Shown here: positions 43,313 to 51,875 of the stretch, in pieces
Position numbering within the stretch: the first letter of the stretch is position 1
Layout of the letters: the number at the start of each line of letters is the position of its first letter
The notes under the pieces: generated by a model
The model's database searches: none
Seen by the model: only the letters and a program-made list of their open reading frames with translations
What the model was told of the DNA's origin: nothing
Assembly: GCA_045651165.1 (NCBI GenBank)
Contig: JAZRRX010000037.1
Location: 9,347 to 73,346 of the forward strand
Reading direction: 5' to 3'
Length of the DNA stretch: 64,000 nt
Source of the DNA: RGIG4608 sp045651165
GTDB lineage: Bacteria; Bacillota; Clostridia; Oscillospirales; CAG-272
Made by a program: the position numbers and the translations under genes

Positions 43313-45112
43313 ATGAAAGACAGAAAAGACATACCCGCTAAATATAAGTGGGATTTATCCGTAATTTATGCGGACGAAAAGGCATTTTACGAAGATTATG
43401 CCAAGGTTGAAAAGATGCTTAAGGAATTTCCTAAGCACGAAAAGACGATGACAAAGAGTGCAGAGGGGCTTTATGCGTGCCTTCGCGCGATGTGTGACGT
43501 TGAAGCAATCATTGAAAAGCTTTGGAGCTATGCATCTCTTAACTTCTCAGTTGATTCTTCAAACAACGCTTTCCAGGCGCTTAATGGAAAGGTTCGTTCA
43601 CTCGCTGTGCAGGCGGGTGCGGCTTCTTGGTTTGTATCTCCTCGCCTTCTTGCTCTTGATACAGAAACAGTGAATGGTTGGTTCTCAGAATATCCCGCTC
43701 TTGAAACATTCCGCAGAATGATTGAAACAACTATGAGAACAAAACCCCATATGCTCTCTGACGAATGCGAACAACTTATGTCCAAACTCCAAGACGGCTT
43801 TGGAACACATGGAGATATTAGAAGCATCTTTGCAAATAGCGACCTTCGTTTTGGCAAAATTAGAAACGAAGATGGCAAACTCGTTGAACTTACTGATACA
43901 AACTATGTAACATTCCTTATGAGTGGCAACCGCAGAGTGCGTCAAGCGGCTTTCAGAAAGCTCTATGAAACATACGCTCAGTTTGGCAATACATTTGCAA
44001 CAACATTCAATGCTATGGTGCGTGAAAGAGGTACTCTTGCAAAAGTTAGAGGATATAAGAATTCCATTACTGCATCCACATTCCGTGATGAAGTAACTCC
44101 CGATATTTATAACAACCTTATTAACTGTGTTCACACAGGTCTTCCTGCGCTTTATGATTACTATGCACTCAAAGCAGAGGTTCTTGGCGTGCAGAAACTT
44201 CACTTGTATGATGTTTATGCTCCTCTTATTGGTGAACTTGACAGAGTTTACACATACGATGAAGCAGTTGAAGAGGTTCTTGAAACCGTTAAGATTTATG
44301 GTGATGAATACTACAATGCACTCAAAGCAGGTCTTACAGAAAAGGGTTGGGTTGACGTATATCCTAGCCGTGGTAAGAGAGGTGGCGCGTTTAGTTCAGG
44401 TACACCTGATACAGAACCATATATCCTTCTTAACTACAAAGAAACTCTTGATGACGTATCCACTCTTGCTCACGAAGCAGGACACTCAATGCACACTTGG
44501 TTCTCAACTCACTACAACGAGCCCCACAATTCAAGTTACACAATTTTCGTAGCAGAGGTTGCTTCTACTGTTAACGAACTTTTGTTGTTCCATAGAAAGC
44601 TCCGTGAATGCACTGACGATAACGAAAAGCTCTATATCCTCAATCAGTTGATGGAAACGTATAAGGGAACACTTTATCGTCAAACTATGTTTGCTGAATT
44701 TGAACGTGATATGCACGCGATGAGCGAAAAGGGAACTCCTCTTACTGCTGACGTGGTTAATAAGCACTACTACAAACTCGTTAAGAAGTATTTTGGCAAG
44801 GATGTTGCAGTTGACAAGCAGATTTCTATGGAATGGATGAGAATTCCTCACTTCTATTCAAGTTTCTATGTTTATAAGTACGCAACTTGCATTAGCGCGG
44901 CTTCTGCCATCGTTAAGAGAATTGAAAATGAGGGCGCGGCTTATGTAAATCAGTACATTGATTTCCTTAAGTGTGGCGGCTCAAAGTCACCTCTTGATTC
45001 ACTCCTTGTTGCAGGAATTGATATGAGAGATCCTGAGGTTGTTAACGGCGCAATCGAAGATTTCAGAAGCGCAGTTGAAGAATTCAGAGCAATCTATAAT
45101 AAGAGAAAATAA
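43313..45112 (+). CDS. pepF: Oligoendopeptidase F
   Basis: 599 residues, cytosolic M3B zinc peptidase that degrades medium-size peptides. Active site HEAGH at 387-391 with the third ligand Glu at x23 (FVAEVAST). N-terminal DIPAKYKWDLSVIYAD and the C-terminal MDPRSLLVAGIDM-like end (SPLDSLLVAGIDM) are typical. Own promoter and terminator. Confidence 0.96.
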   Translation: MKDRKDIPAKYKWDLSVIYADEKAFYEDYAKVEKMLKEFPKHEKTMTKSAEGLYACLRAMCDVEAIIEKLWSYASLNFSVDSSNNAFQALNGKVRSLAVQAGAASWFVSPRLLALDTETVNGWFSEYPALETFRRMIETTMRTKPHMLSDECEQLMSKLQDGFGTHGDIRSIFANSDLRFGKIRNEDGKLVELTDTNYVTFLMSGNRRVRQAAFRKLYETYAQFGNTFATTFNAMVRERGTLAKVRGYKNSITASTFRDEVTPDIYNNLINCVHTGLPALYDYYALKAEVLGVQKLHLYDVYAPLIGELDRVYTYDEAVEEVLETVKIYGDEYYNALKAGLTEKGWVDVYPSRGKRGGAFSSGTPDTEPYILLNYKETLDDVSTLAHEAGHSMHTWFSTHYNEPHNSSYTIFVAEVASTVNELLLFHRKLRECTDDNEKLYILNQLMETYKGTLYRQTMFAEFERDMHAMSEKGTPLTADVVNKHYYKLVKKYFGKDVAVDKQISMEWMRIPHFYSSFYVYKYATCISAASAIVKRIENEGAAYVNQYIDFLKCGGSKSPLDSLLVAGIDMRDPEVVNGAIEDFRSAVEEFRAIYNKRK

Positions 45113-45120
45113 TACAAAAA

Positions 45121-45154
45121 TATGGGGACTTGTGTAAGTCCCCATAACTTTTTC
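45121..45154 (+). terminator. Intrinsic terminator after pepF
   Basis: TATGGGGACTT and AAGTCCCCATA around GTGT, followed by a T run. Confidence 0.88.
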
Positions 45155-45183
45155 TTGTATCTTTTGTTTATGTATGGTATAAT
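45155..45183 (+). promoter_or_regulatory. Promoter of Nudix-transposase pair
   Basis: TTGTAT, 17-nt spacer, TATAAT, 30 bp before the Nudix ATG. Confidence 0.75.
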
Positions 45184-45212
45184 TAATTTAACAAATTTTA
45201 AGGAGCAAAAAT

Positions 45213-45629
45213 ATGAAGGGTTACAACGTTATCGTGGTTTTTGATAAAGAGGCGGACAAAATGCTTATGTGTAATAGGATTAAAGACCCTTATAAAGGTC
45301 TTTCGAATTTTGTCGGCGGAAAAATTGAAAAGAATGAAAACGGATATGATGCCGCATATCGCGAGCTTTTTGAAGAAACTGCGATAACAAAAGAGGATAT
45401 AAAATTAACACACCTTATGGATTTCACCTATCATATGGCGCAAGAATACGTTGAAGTTTACATTGGCAGACTCAATAAAGATGTTGAAATCAAGGGTGAT
45501 GAAAACATTCTCTATTGGTCTGATTTCAACCACAATTTCTTTGATCCCACTCTCTACGCAGGTGAGGGCAATATCGGTCATATCATGATGCATATCGACT
45601 TTGATAGGGAGAGGTTACTTGAATTATGA
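45213..45629 (+). CDS. Nudix hydrolase (MutT-like)
   Basis: 138 residues. Nudix box GGKIEKNENGYDAAYRELFEET around 36-60, then conserved pattern of the 8-oxo-dGTP diphosphatase branch. It likely cleaves oxidised or modified nucleoside triphosphates; substrate not proven. Overlaps the transposase gene by 4 bp. Confidence 0.9.
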   Translation: MKGYNVIVVFDKEADKMLMCNRIKDPYKGLSNFVGGKIEKNENGYDAAYRELFEETAITKEDIKLTHLMDFTYHMAQEYVEVYIGRLNKDVEIKGDENILYWSDFNHNFFDPTLYAGEGNIGHIMMHIDFDRERLLEL

Positions 45630-46141
45630 GTGGTGGAAATACATTACCCAAAAGAAAAAGCACCCGTTTAAAAGAGTTTGATTATAATGATACTGCAATA
45701 TATTTCATAACGATATGTGTACAGCATAGAGAGTGCTTGCTTTCCTCGATTGTAGGGACAGGCGTCCTCGACTGTCCGTACGTGAAATTGACAGAATACG
45801 GGCGAATAGCGGAGAAATATATAAAGCAGTTGAATGATTTTTATAATCATATAACAATTACGGACTATGTTATAATGCCAAATCACATACATTTAATAAT
45901 CTATATTCGAATGGACGGACAGTCGAGGACCCCTGTCCCTACAACTAAAGCGAATAGTGAATACTCAAAATTCATATCAACCTTTAAGCGTTTTTGTAAC
46001 AAAGAGTATGGATATAATATTTGGCAAGCTCGTTCGTATGAACATATCATTAGAAATTATAGTGATTACGAAGAAATATCAAAATACATCCACGAAAACC
46101 CACTAAAATGGCAATTTGATGAGTTGTATTGTGAAGAATAA
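45626..46141 (+). CDS. REP-associated tyrosine transposase (RAYT, Y1 family)
   Basis: 171 residues of the IS200/IS605 Y1 transposase-like fold: YFITICVQHRECLL near the start, HUH motif in MPNHIHLIIYI, and the C-terminal catalytic-Tyr region YEHIIRNYSDYEEISKYIHENPLKW. Typical of single-copy RAYT genes, which lack IS ends and act on nearby REP palindromes. The gene itself contains two inverted REP-like sequences (45751-45778 and 45916-45943). Translationally coupled to the Nudix gene. Confidence 0.9.
   Translation: MSGGNTLPKRKSTRLKEFDYNDTAIYFITICVQHRECLLSSIVGTGVLDCPYVKLTEYGRIAEKYIKQLNDFYNHITITDYVIMPNHIHLIIYIRMDGQSRTPVPTTKANSEYSKFISTFKRFCNKEYGYNIWQARSYEHIIRNYSDYEEISKYIHENPLKWQFDELYCEE
45751..45943. 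repeat. Inverted pair of REP-like sequences inside the transposase gene
   Basis: The 28-nt unit starting TGTAGGGACAGG at 45751-45778 matches the reverse complement of 45916-45943 in 27 of 28 positions. Each unit is itself a hairpin, GGACAG...CTGTCC. They are read in frame as VGTGVLDCP and DGQSRTPVPT. Confidence 0.88.
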
Positions 46142-46153
46142 TTAGGAGATATT

Positions 46154-46477
46154 ATGTTAGGTAAAATTGTAAAGGTTATAGTTGATAGACCGCTTGGAAG
46201 TAATCATCCCAATTATGATGATATGGTTTATCCCATAAATTACGGTTATGTGGAGGGCATTATTGCCCCTGACGGTGAGGAGCAAGATGCGTATATTTTG
46301 GGAATTGATGAGCCGATAAATGAATATACGGGCAAAATTATAGCGATTGTTCATCGCCTTAATGACATAGAAGATAAATGGATAGTAGCTCCTGAAGATA
46401 CACATTATACAAAAGAAGAAATAATCAAACAAATAGAATTTCAAGAACAGTTTTTTAAATATGAAATAATTATGTAA
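46154..46477 (+). CDS. Short inorganic pyrophosphatase-like protein
   Basis: 107 residues with the family I pyrophosphatase core: MVYPINYGYVEG and APDGEEQDAYILG, the latter corresponding to the metal-binding DGDPLDxLVL block. It lacks roughly 60 residues found in full-length enzymes, including some catalytic Asp, yet this short form is common in Clostridia. Activity is uncertain. 12 bp after the transposase gene. Confidence 0.8.
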   Translation: MLGKIVKVIVDRPLGSNHPNYDDMVYPINYGYVEGIIAPDGEEQDAYILGIDEPINEYTGKIIAIVHRLNDIEDKWIVAPEDTHYTKEEIIKQIEFQEQFFKYEIIM

Positions 46478-46510
46478 AAAATCCCGACGAATTTTTTCAT
46501 CGGGAGTTTG
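46475..46510. terminator. Bidirectional terminator
   Basis: CCCGATGAA/TTCGTCGGG stem (one G-T) with T runs on both strands. Confidence 0.75.
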
Positions 46511-46520
46511 TGTATTTGTG

Positions 46521-46772
46521 TTAGAATTTGTCGGATTTTATATCCTCCAGCTTATATAGGTGCCGTTTTTTTTTGTTTATTTCTGCAAAAATCCAATTAG
46601 AATTGCGCTTTTTGTACCGTTTAATTTCCTTTATAATAGGAAGGATTTGTTTCTTTGTTACGTTTATTCCGTCTTTTTTTAGTTTTCTGCGAATAATCCC
46701 TGCTGTGAAATTGTTAAGAATCAATCGTGTGGGGGAAAGAAAAACGGTGTGATTATTTTTCTTTATCCTCAT
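46521..46772 (-). CDS. Small basic protein paired with XRE regulator
   Basis: 83 residues, strongly basic, predicted mostly helical (LSPTRLILNNFTAGIIRRKLKKDGINVTKKQILPIIKEIKRYKKRN). It starts 4 bp after the XRE regulator's stop codon, so it is part of the same transcript. It resembles small proteins of LiaX/SHOCT-linked regulator loci in outline only. DNA- or membrane-binding is plausible; no family is claimed. Confidence 0.6.
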   Translation of the reverse strand: MRIKKNNHTVFLSPTRLILNNFTAGIIRRKLKKDGINVTKKQILPIIKEIKRYKKRNSNWIFAEINKKKRHLYKLEDIKSDKF

Positions 46773-46775
46773 ATT

Positions 46776-47276
46776 TTATTCCACAAACATTTGAATAATA
46801 TCGCCGTTTGCGTCTTCAATATCTATAATATTGCCGATTGCACCTTGATTTGCCATATTCAAAATCACATTAAGGTCTATATTTTTCAGAGCCTCGTTTT
46901 TTGAAAGATATGACATATTTAGCCCACTATCTAATATAACCTTAATTATGGCAAGGGGGAGATTTACGCGCACCACGTCGCCGCCCTTACCGGTTATCAT
47001 TATACGGAGCAACATATCCTCAATTTTCTTTCTCTCGTTTTCAGGTAACATTCTAACCGCCTGGGCTTCCTCTTTTTTGCCCGTGAGCAGCTCGTCGGTG
47101 CTTATACTGAGTGTTTTTGCAAGAAGCGGGAGCAAAGAAATATCGGGGCAGGTTTGATCGTTCTCCCATTTGCTTACAGCTTGAGAGCTTATACCGAGCT
47201 TTTCGGCAAGCTCGTCTTGCTTCATCTGCTTTTTGTGGCGTAGAGCTGCAATTCTTTTCCCTAAAGTTGTGTTCAT
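46776..47276 (-). CDS. XRE-family regulator with SHOCT/LiaX-like C-terminal domain
   Basis: 166 residues. HTH at 5-60: IAALRHKKQMKQDELAEKLGISSQAVSKWEND. A linker follows, then VVRVNLPLAIIKVIL and LNVILNMANQGAIGNIIDIEDANGDIIQMFVE, as in the C-terminal unit of YvlB/LiaX-type envelope-stress proteins. An inverted-repeat operator overlaps its own promoter. Likely autoregulated. Confidence 0.85.
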   Translation of the reverse strand: MNTTLGKRIAALRHKKQMKQDELAEKLGISSQAVSKWENDQTCPDISLLPLLAKTLSISTDELLTGKKEEAQAVRMLPENERKKIEDMLLRIMITGKGGDVVRVNLPLAIIKVILDSGLNMSYLSKNEALKNIDLNVILNMANQGAIGNIIDIEDANGDIIQMFVE

Positions 47277-47314
47277 AATTAAAACTCCTTTTTGATTGTT
47301 ATTGTTTTTTTGTT

Positions 47315-47353
47315 GGGTGATTTATACCATCCGACGGTATCATTATATCACCC
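47315..47353 (-). promoter_or_regulatory. Autoregulatory operator at XRE promoter
   Basis: Nested inverted repeats: GGGTGAT (47315-47321) with ATCACCC (47347-47353), and inside them ATACC with GGTAT (47324-47340). On the minus strand TATAAT sits in the outer repeat, with TTCACT 17 nt upstream, so protein bound here would block the promoter. Confidence 0.6.
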
Positions 47354-47460
47354 CAAATCTGCAAAGTGAAGATAACAACGGTTGAAAAAGTTTTAATTTG
47401 CTCAACCAAACAGAGAATTAACCCTCAACCGATGGTTGCTTGGTGTTTTTATGGAAAATC

Positions 47461-47493
47461 AAAACTCCCGACGGAATTTCTGTCGGGAGTTTT
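47461..47493. terminator. Terminator after Nfn operon
   Basis: AAAACTCCCGAC and GTCGGGAGTTTT form a perfect 12-bp stem just past the nfnB stop. Confidence 0.92.
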
Positions 47494-47509
47494 ATGTATA
47501 TACATTAAA

Positions 47510-48895
47510 TTATTTGCTCTTAATGTACTCATCCATTGCTTTTGCAGCTGTTTTACCAGCGCCCATTGCAAGGATAACTGTTGCAGCACCTGTTACGGCG
47601 TCACCGCCTGCGTAAACGCCTTCACGAGATGTAAGGCCGTTTTCGTCTGCGATAAAGCAACCCCATTTATTTGTTTCAAGACCCTTTGTTGTGTTTCTAA
47701 TAAGGGGATTGGGGCTAGTACCTATGGACATGATTACACAGTCAACGTCAAGAACGAATTCGGAATCGGGTTTAACCATGGGACGACGTCTGCCAGAAGC
47801 ATCGGGCTCACCGAGTTCCATCTCAACGCACTTGATTCCTGTTACGAACTTATGCTCGTCACCAAGTACTTCAATGGGATTTGTGAGTGTCTTAAAGATG
47901 ATGCCTTCTTCTTCAGCGTGTTCAACCTCTTCCTTACGAGCAGGAAGTTCTTCCATACCACGACGGTAAACGATATAAACGTTTTCTGCGCCAAGACGCT
48001 TTGCAGAACGAGCTGCGTCCATAGCAACGTTACCACCACCAACGATTGCAACGTTCTTTGAATCCTTAATAGGTGTATCGGAGCCAGGAAGGTAAGCCTT
48101 CATAAGGTTAACTCTTGTCAAAAATTCATTTGCAGAGTAAACGCCCTTAAGGTTTTCGCCGGGAATATTCATAAAGTTGGGAAGACCTGCACCTGAGCCG
48201 ATGAAGATTGCTTCATAACCCATAGCGAAGAGTTCGTCAACTTCAATTGTTCTACCAACAACAACGTTTGTTTCAACCTTAACGCCCATTGCCTGAAGGT
48301 TTTCGATTTCTCTTTGAACAATCTTCTTAGGAAGACGGAATTCGGGGATACCGTAAACAAGTACGCCGCCTGCCAAGTGGAGAGCTTCAAAAATTGTTAC
48401 TTCGTAACCAAGTCTTGCAAGGTCACCAGCACATGTAAGACCTGAAGGACCTGCACCGATGATTGCGCATTTGTGTCCGTTGGATACGGGAGCTTCTGGC
48501 TTTTCTGTTGAATGAGCATTGTGCCAGTCAGCAACGAATCTTTCAAGACGGCCGATAGCAACGGGTTCACCCTTAATACCTCTTACACACTTGCATTCGC
48601 ACTGTGTTTCCTGGGGACAAACACGTCCACAAACTGCGGGAAGGGCAGAGCTTTGAGAGATGATCTGGTATGCGCCTTCAAAATCTCTCTCTTTTATCTT
48701 CATAATGAATGCGGGAATATCAATAGCAACAGGACAACCGCCTACACAGGGTTTATTCTTACAGTTAAGGCATCTTTCCGCTTCGTTTACTGCCTGCTCC
48801 TCTGTATAACCAAGAGCAACCTCAAGGAAGTTACCGTTACGGACCATTGGGTCCTGAACGGGCATTTCGTTCTTTTTAAGACTCATATTAGCCAT
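47510..48895 (-). CDS. nfnB: NfnB-type subunit: NADPH-binding flavoprotein (GltA/GltD-like)
   Basis: 461 residues, the large subunit of the electron-bifurcating NADH-dependent ferredoxin:NADP+ oxidoreductase. N-terminal [4Fe-4S] motifs CLNCKNKPCVGGCPVAIDIPAF and CGRVCPQETQCECKC, then two nucleotide sites: FAD IIGAGPSGLTCAGDL and NADP(H) VAIVGGGNVAMDAARSAKRLG, and the C-terminal GVYAGGDAVTGAATVILAMGAGK. It could be misread as glutamate synthase small subunit, but the neighbour NfnA and lack of gltB argue for Nfn. Starts 1 bp after the NfnA stop. Confidence 0.9.
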   Translation of the reverse strand: MANMSLKKNEMPVQDPMVRNGNFLEVALGYTEEQAVNEAERCLNCKNKPCVGGCPVAIDIPAFIMKIKERDFEGAYQIISQSSALPAVCGRVCPQETQCECKCVRGIKGEPVAIGRLERFVADWHNAHSTEKPEAPVSNGHKCAIIGAGPSGLTCAGDLARLGYEVTIFEALHLAGGVLVYGIPEFRLPKKIVQREIENLQAMGVKVETNVVVGRTIEVDELFAMGYEAIFIGSGAGLPNFMNIPGENLKGVYSANEFLTRVNLMKAYLPGSDTPIKDSKNVAIVGGGNVAMDAARSAKRLGAENVYIVYRRGMEELPARKEEVEHAEEEGIIFKTLTNPIEVLGDEHKFVTGIKCVEMELGEPDASGRRRPMVKPDSEFVLDVDCVIMSIGTSPNPLIRNTTKGLETNKWGCFIADENGLTSREGVYAGGDAVTGAATVILAMGAGKTAAKAMDEYIKSK

Positions 48896-48896
48896 T

Positions 48897-49739
48897 TTAC
48901 TGTACCTCCTTGTTCAAAAGATTGCATGTTTCTTCGTGCTTCTGTCTTTCAAAGCCCTTATACATTGTTGAACGTTCGATTGCTTCATCGAAATCAACAA
49001 GGTGACCGTCGAAGTCGGGACCGTCAACACATGCAAACTTTGTCTGACCACCAACAGTAAGACGACAACCGCCGCACATACCTGTACCATCAATCATAAT
49101 GGGGTTCATAGAAACTACTGTGGGAATATTGTATTCCTTTGTGAGCTTGCAAACGAACTTCATCATTACAAGGGGACCGATTGCGATTACTTCATCGTAA
49201 TTGTGACCTTCTTCGATAAGACCGAGAAGAGCGTTTGTAACAAGACCCTTTGTTCCGTGAGAACCGTCATCTGTCATGACTTCAAGAACGTCACTTGCTG
49301 CTGCAAATTCGTCTTCAAGGATAACAAGATCTTTGTTTCTAAAACCGATAATAGAGTGAACCTCTGCACCAAGTGCGTGAAGCTTCTTTGCGATAGGGTA
49401 TGCGATAGCACAACCAACGCCACCACCAACTACTGCAACCTTTTTAAGTCCATCTGTATGAGAGGGAACTCCAAGAGGGCCTACGAAGTCGTGAATGTAG
49501 TCGCCTTCTTCAAGACGGTTGAGCTTTTCTGTTGTTGAACCAACAATCTGGAAAATAATTGTAATTGTTCCTGCCTCGCGGTCGAAATCTGCAACTGTTA
49601 AAGGGATTCTTTCACCATTCTCGTCAACACGAAGAATGATAAACTGACCGGGTTCTGCTTTTTTAGCAACGAGGGGTGCCTCAACGTCCATGAGTGTTAC
49701 TGTTGGATTGAGGACTTTTTTTCTGAGAATTTTGTACAT
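48897..49739 (-). CDS. nfnA: NfnA-type subunit: ferredoxin/NADH flavoprotein
   Basis: 280 residues, dihydroorotate-dehydrogenase electron-transfer (PyrK) type: N-terminal FAD barrel with FIILRV...GERIPLTVAD, NAD-binding GGGVGCAIAYPIAKKLHALG, and a C-terminal GTGMCGGCRLTVGGQTKFACVDGP [2Fe-2S] motif. Paired with NfnB it couples NADH and reduced ferredoxin oxidation to NADP+ reduction. Divergent from rnf, which also uses ferredoxin/NADH. Confidence 0.9.
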   Translation of the reverse strand: MYKILRKKVLNPTVTLMDVEAPLVAKKAEPGQFIILRVDENGERIPLTVADFDREAGTITIIFQIVGSTTEKLNRLEEGDYIHDFVGPLGVPSHTDGLKKVAVVGGGVGCAIAYPIAKKLHALGAEVHSIIGFRNKDLVILEDEFAAASDVLEVMTDDGSHGTKGLVTNALLGLIEEGHNYDEVIAIGPLVMMKFVCKLTKEYNIPTVVSMNPIMIDGTGMCGGCRLTVGGQTKFACVDGPDFDGHLVDFDEAIERSTMYKGFERQKHEETCNLLNKEVQ

Positions 49740-49927
49740 TTTTCTACCTCTTTTATTTATTTAAAGTAAAATTGTTATCAATTTATTGTGTTCGCACACC
49801 GATATATTATATTACAATAGAATTAAAAAGTCAATATAATTTCGTTACTTTTTTAACAAAAAACAAATTTTGTTTTTTTAGATAAAAAACAAGAAAAATA
49901 TTAAATGATGATGATAATTTTAACAAT

Positions 49928-49963
49928 AAAAAAGCAGGGAGCAGTTAATCTCCCTGTTTTTTA
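49928..49963 (-). terminator. Terminator after DUF1622 gene
   Basis: GCAGGGAG and CTCCCTGT stem with T-rich minus-strand tail. Confidence 0.8.
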
Positions 49964-49976
49964 TTTTGTTGGTTTA

Positions 49977-50318
49977 TTAGTCATCTTTTTCCGAATCGTG
50001 AGTATGTTTCAATTCAAAGTGAATAAGGATGCTCATAAGCGCTCTCAAAGCAAACACTGCTCCAAGAACCAACAACTCATCAAGGTCGTGAACGATGAGT
50101 GTTTTAAGTATTTCTGCGCCGAGCTTAAATTCAAGACCTGTTGCAAGACCTTTTGCAAGGTGAGTTTGAATTCTATTGTGTTTTCTCATGAATGTGTTTT
50201 GGATGTATTCTCCAAAAGCTTTAATGCAAGTCCAAAAGACAATGAAAACACCCATTAATTCAAGAATAAAAACTATAGCTGGAATAACTATTTGGGAAAT
50301 GTCGTGAAGTGTATGCAT
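49977..50318 (-). CDS. DUF1622 family membrane protein
   Basis: 113 residues with three hydrophobic segments and the DUF1622 centre IQTHLAKGLATGLEFKLGAEILKTLI. Ribosome site TAGGAGA. Located between nfn and rnf on the nfn strand, with a separate terminator. The family has no assigned role. Confidence 0.85.
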   Translation of the reverse strand: MHTLHDISQIVIPAIVFILELMGVFIVFWTCIKAFGEYIQNTFMRKHNRIQTHLAKGLATGLEFKLGAEILKTLIVHDLDELLVLGAVFALRALMSILIHFELKHTHDSEKDD

Positions 50319-50458
50319 TTTTATTTCTCCTAAAATATAAATTCAACTTATTATAGTTTGTTGCGCGAATTTTGTCAATATTTATTTTAATTTTTCTTTA
50401 TAAAGTTGTACCATTTTTTATGAAATTTATTAAAATATTATCAATATATACTTTTTTA

Positions 50459-50487
50459 TTGACAAATAAAATTTGCCGTGATATAAT
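50459..50487 (+). promoter_or_regulatory. rnf operon promoter
   Basis: TTGACA, 17-nt spacer, TATAAT (perfect), preceded by TTGCCGTGA as in the SDR promoter at 20769. The leader is about 75 nt. Confidence 0.9.
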
Positions 50488-50567
50488 AAAATGATAATTT
50501 ATGGTTTTGTGAACCTTGATTATAAAATAAAAAAGCATTTAAATATAAACGAAAGGTAGGATTGTGT

Positions 50568-51872
50568 ATGTCTTTTTTTATGAATAGCATTCCCGTTCCA
50601 ATGAGAAAGAATACCGCAGGCACTCCTTCTGCAACTATGGGTGATGCTAAAGTCGTTACTCTTCCTATGCAGATGCACATTGGTGAGCCGGCTAAACCTG
50701 TTGTTAAAATGGGTGATCTTGTTAAGGTTGGAACATTAATTGCTGAGGCTAATGGAGAATTATCATCTCCTATTTATGCGAGCGTTTCCGGTAAGGTAAC
50801 AAAACTCGCCGATTACGTTACTGTATCTGGTAAAACAGTACCTGCAGTTGTAATCACATCCGATGGCGAGATGGTTCGCGAAGAATTTGAAGCACCCGCT
50901 GTGAACACACGCGAAGAACTTCTTGCAGCTATTTTGAATAGCGGAGTAGTTGGTCTTGGAGGTGCTGGATTCCCAACACATCGTAAGTTTGACGTTGATT
51001 TCGAAAAAGTTGAAGTTCTTATCGTTAATGGTACAGAGTGTGAGCCCTTTATCACAAGTGATGATCACACAATGAACGAAAGAGCAGGGGATATTGAATA
51101 CGCTCTTAAAGCATATCAAAATTATTTTGGTATCAAGCGCATCATTATCGGCGTTGGCGATAATAAAAAAGATGCTAATGCAAAAATGGAGGAAGTTGCT
51201 TCTCACATTCTTGGTTCAGAAGTAATGGCATTCCCCTCTACCTACTCACACGGAAGTGAAGAGGCAATTATTTACCACACACTTGGCAAGGTTCTTTCTG
51301 CAGAACAGCACCCAATAGATCTTGGTTGCCTTGTTACAAACGTAACTACAGTTGCTACTATTGGTCACTATCTTAAGACAGGTGAACCTCTTACACACAG
51401 ATTTGTTACTGTTGACGGTGCGTGTGTTAAAAATCCTCAGTGCGTTCTTGCACCCATCGGTGTATCACTTGCAGAGCTTATTGAATTCTGTGGTGGATTT
51501 GTAGAAGAACCTCAAAAGGTTGTAGTTGGTGGCCCTATGATGGGTATATCCGTTCCTTCTCTTGATACACCCGTTACTAAAACAACAAATGCGGTACTTG
51601 CTCTTTCTGAAGAGCAAACTCGTTTCCCAAAAGAAACAGCTTGTATTCGTTGTGGTAAATGTACAAATAACTGTCCTTTGGGTCTTGCACCTGCAGCTAT
51701 TGAAAAAGCATATAAGCAGAAAGATGCTGAGCTTCTTCAAAAGCTTATGGTAAATGTATGTATGGAGTGTGGAAGCTGCTCATATCTTTGCCCTGCGCAT
51801 CGCCCCTTGGTACAGACTAATAAGCTTGCAAAAATGTTTTTGCAAGAAGAACAAAGCAAAGGAGGCAACTAA
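50568..51872 (+). CDS. rnfC: Rnf complex subunit RnfC
   Basis: 434 residues; the peripheral NADH/ferredoxin-side subunit. N-terminal barrel-sandwich, NADH/FMN Rossmann GGAGFPTHRKF and NGTECEPFITSD, SLBB region, and two [4Fe-4S] motifs CIRCGKCTNNCPLGL and CMECGSCSYLCPAHRP. ATG at 50568 chosen over a TTG two codons upstream. First gene of rnfCDGEAB, with 3 bp to rnfD. Confidence 0.96.
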   Translation: MSFFMNSIPVPMRKNTAGTPSATMGDAKVVTLPMQMHIGEPAKPVVKMGDLVKVGTLIAEANGELSSPIYASVSGKVTKLADYVTVSGKTVPAVVITSDGEMVREEFEAPAVNTREELLAAILNSGVVGLGGAGFPTHRKFDVDFEKVEVLIVNGTECEPFITSDDHTMNERAGDIEYALKAYQNYFGIKRIIIGVGDNKKDANAKMEEVASHILGSEVMAFPSTYSHGSEEAIIYHTLGKVLSAEQHPIDLGCLVTNVTTVATIGHYLKTGEPLTHRFVTVDGACVKNPQCVLAPIGVSLAELIEFCGGFVEEPQKVVVGGPMMGISVPSLDTPVTKTTNAVLALSEEQTRFPKETACIRCGKCTNNCPLGLAPAAIEKAYKQKDAELLQKLMVNVCMECGSCSYLCPAHRPLVQTNKLAKMFLQEEQSKGGN

Positions 51873-51875
51873 ATA

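Noticed and set aside
47510..48895. Glutamate synthase small subunit (gltD)
   Set aside because: No gltB nearby; the adjacent NfnA-type gene and order fit the bifurcating Nfn complex better.
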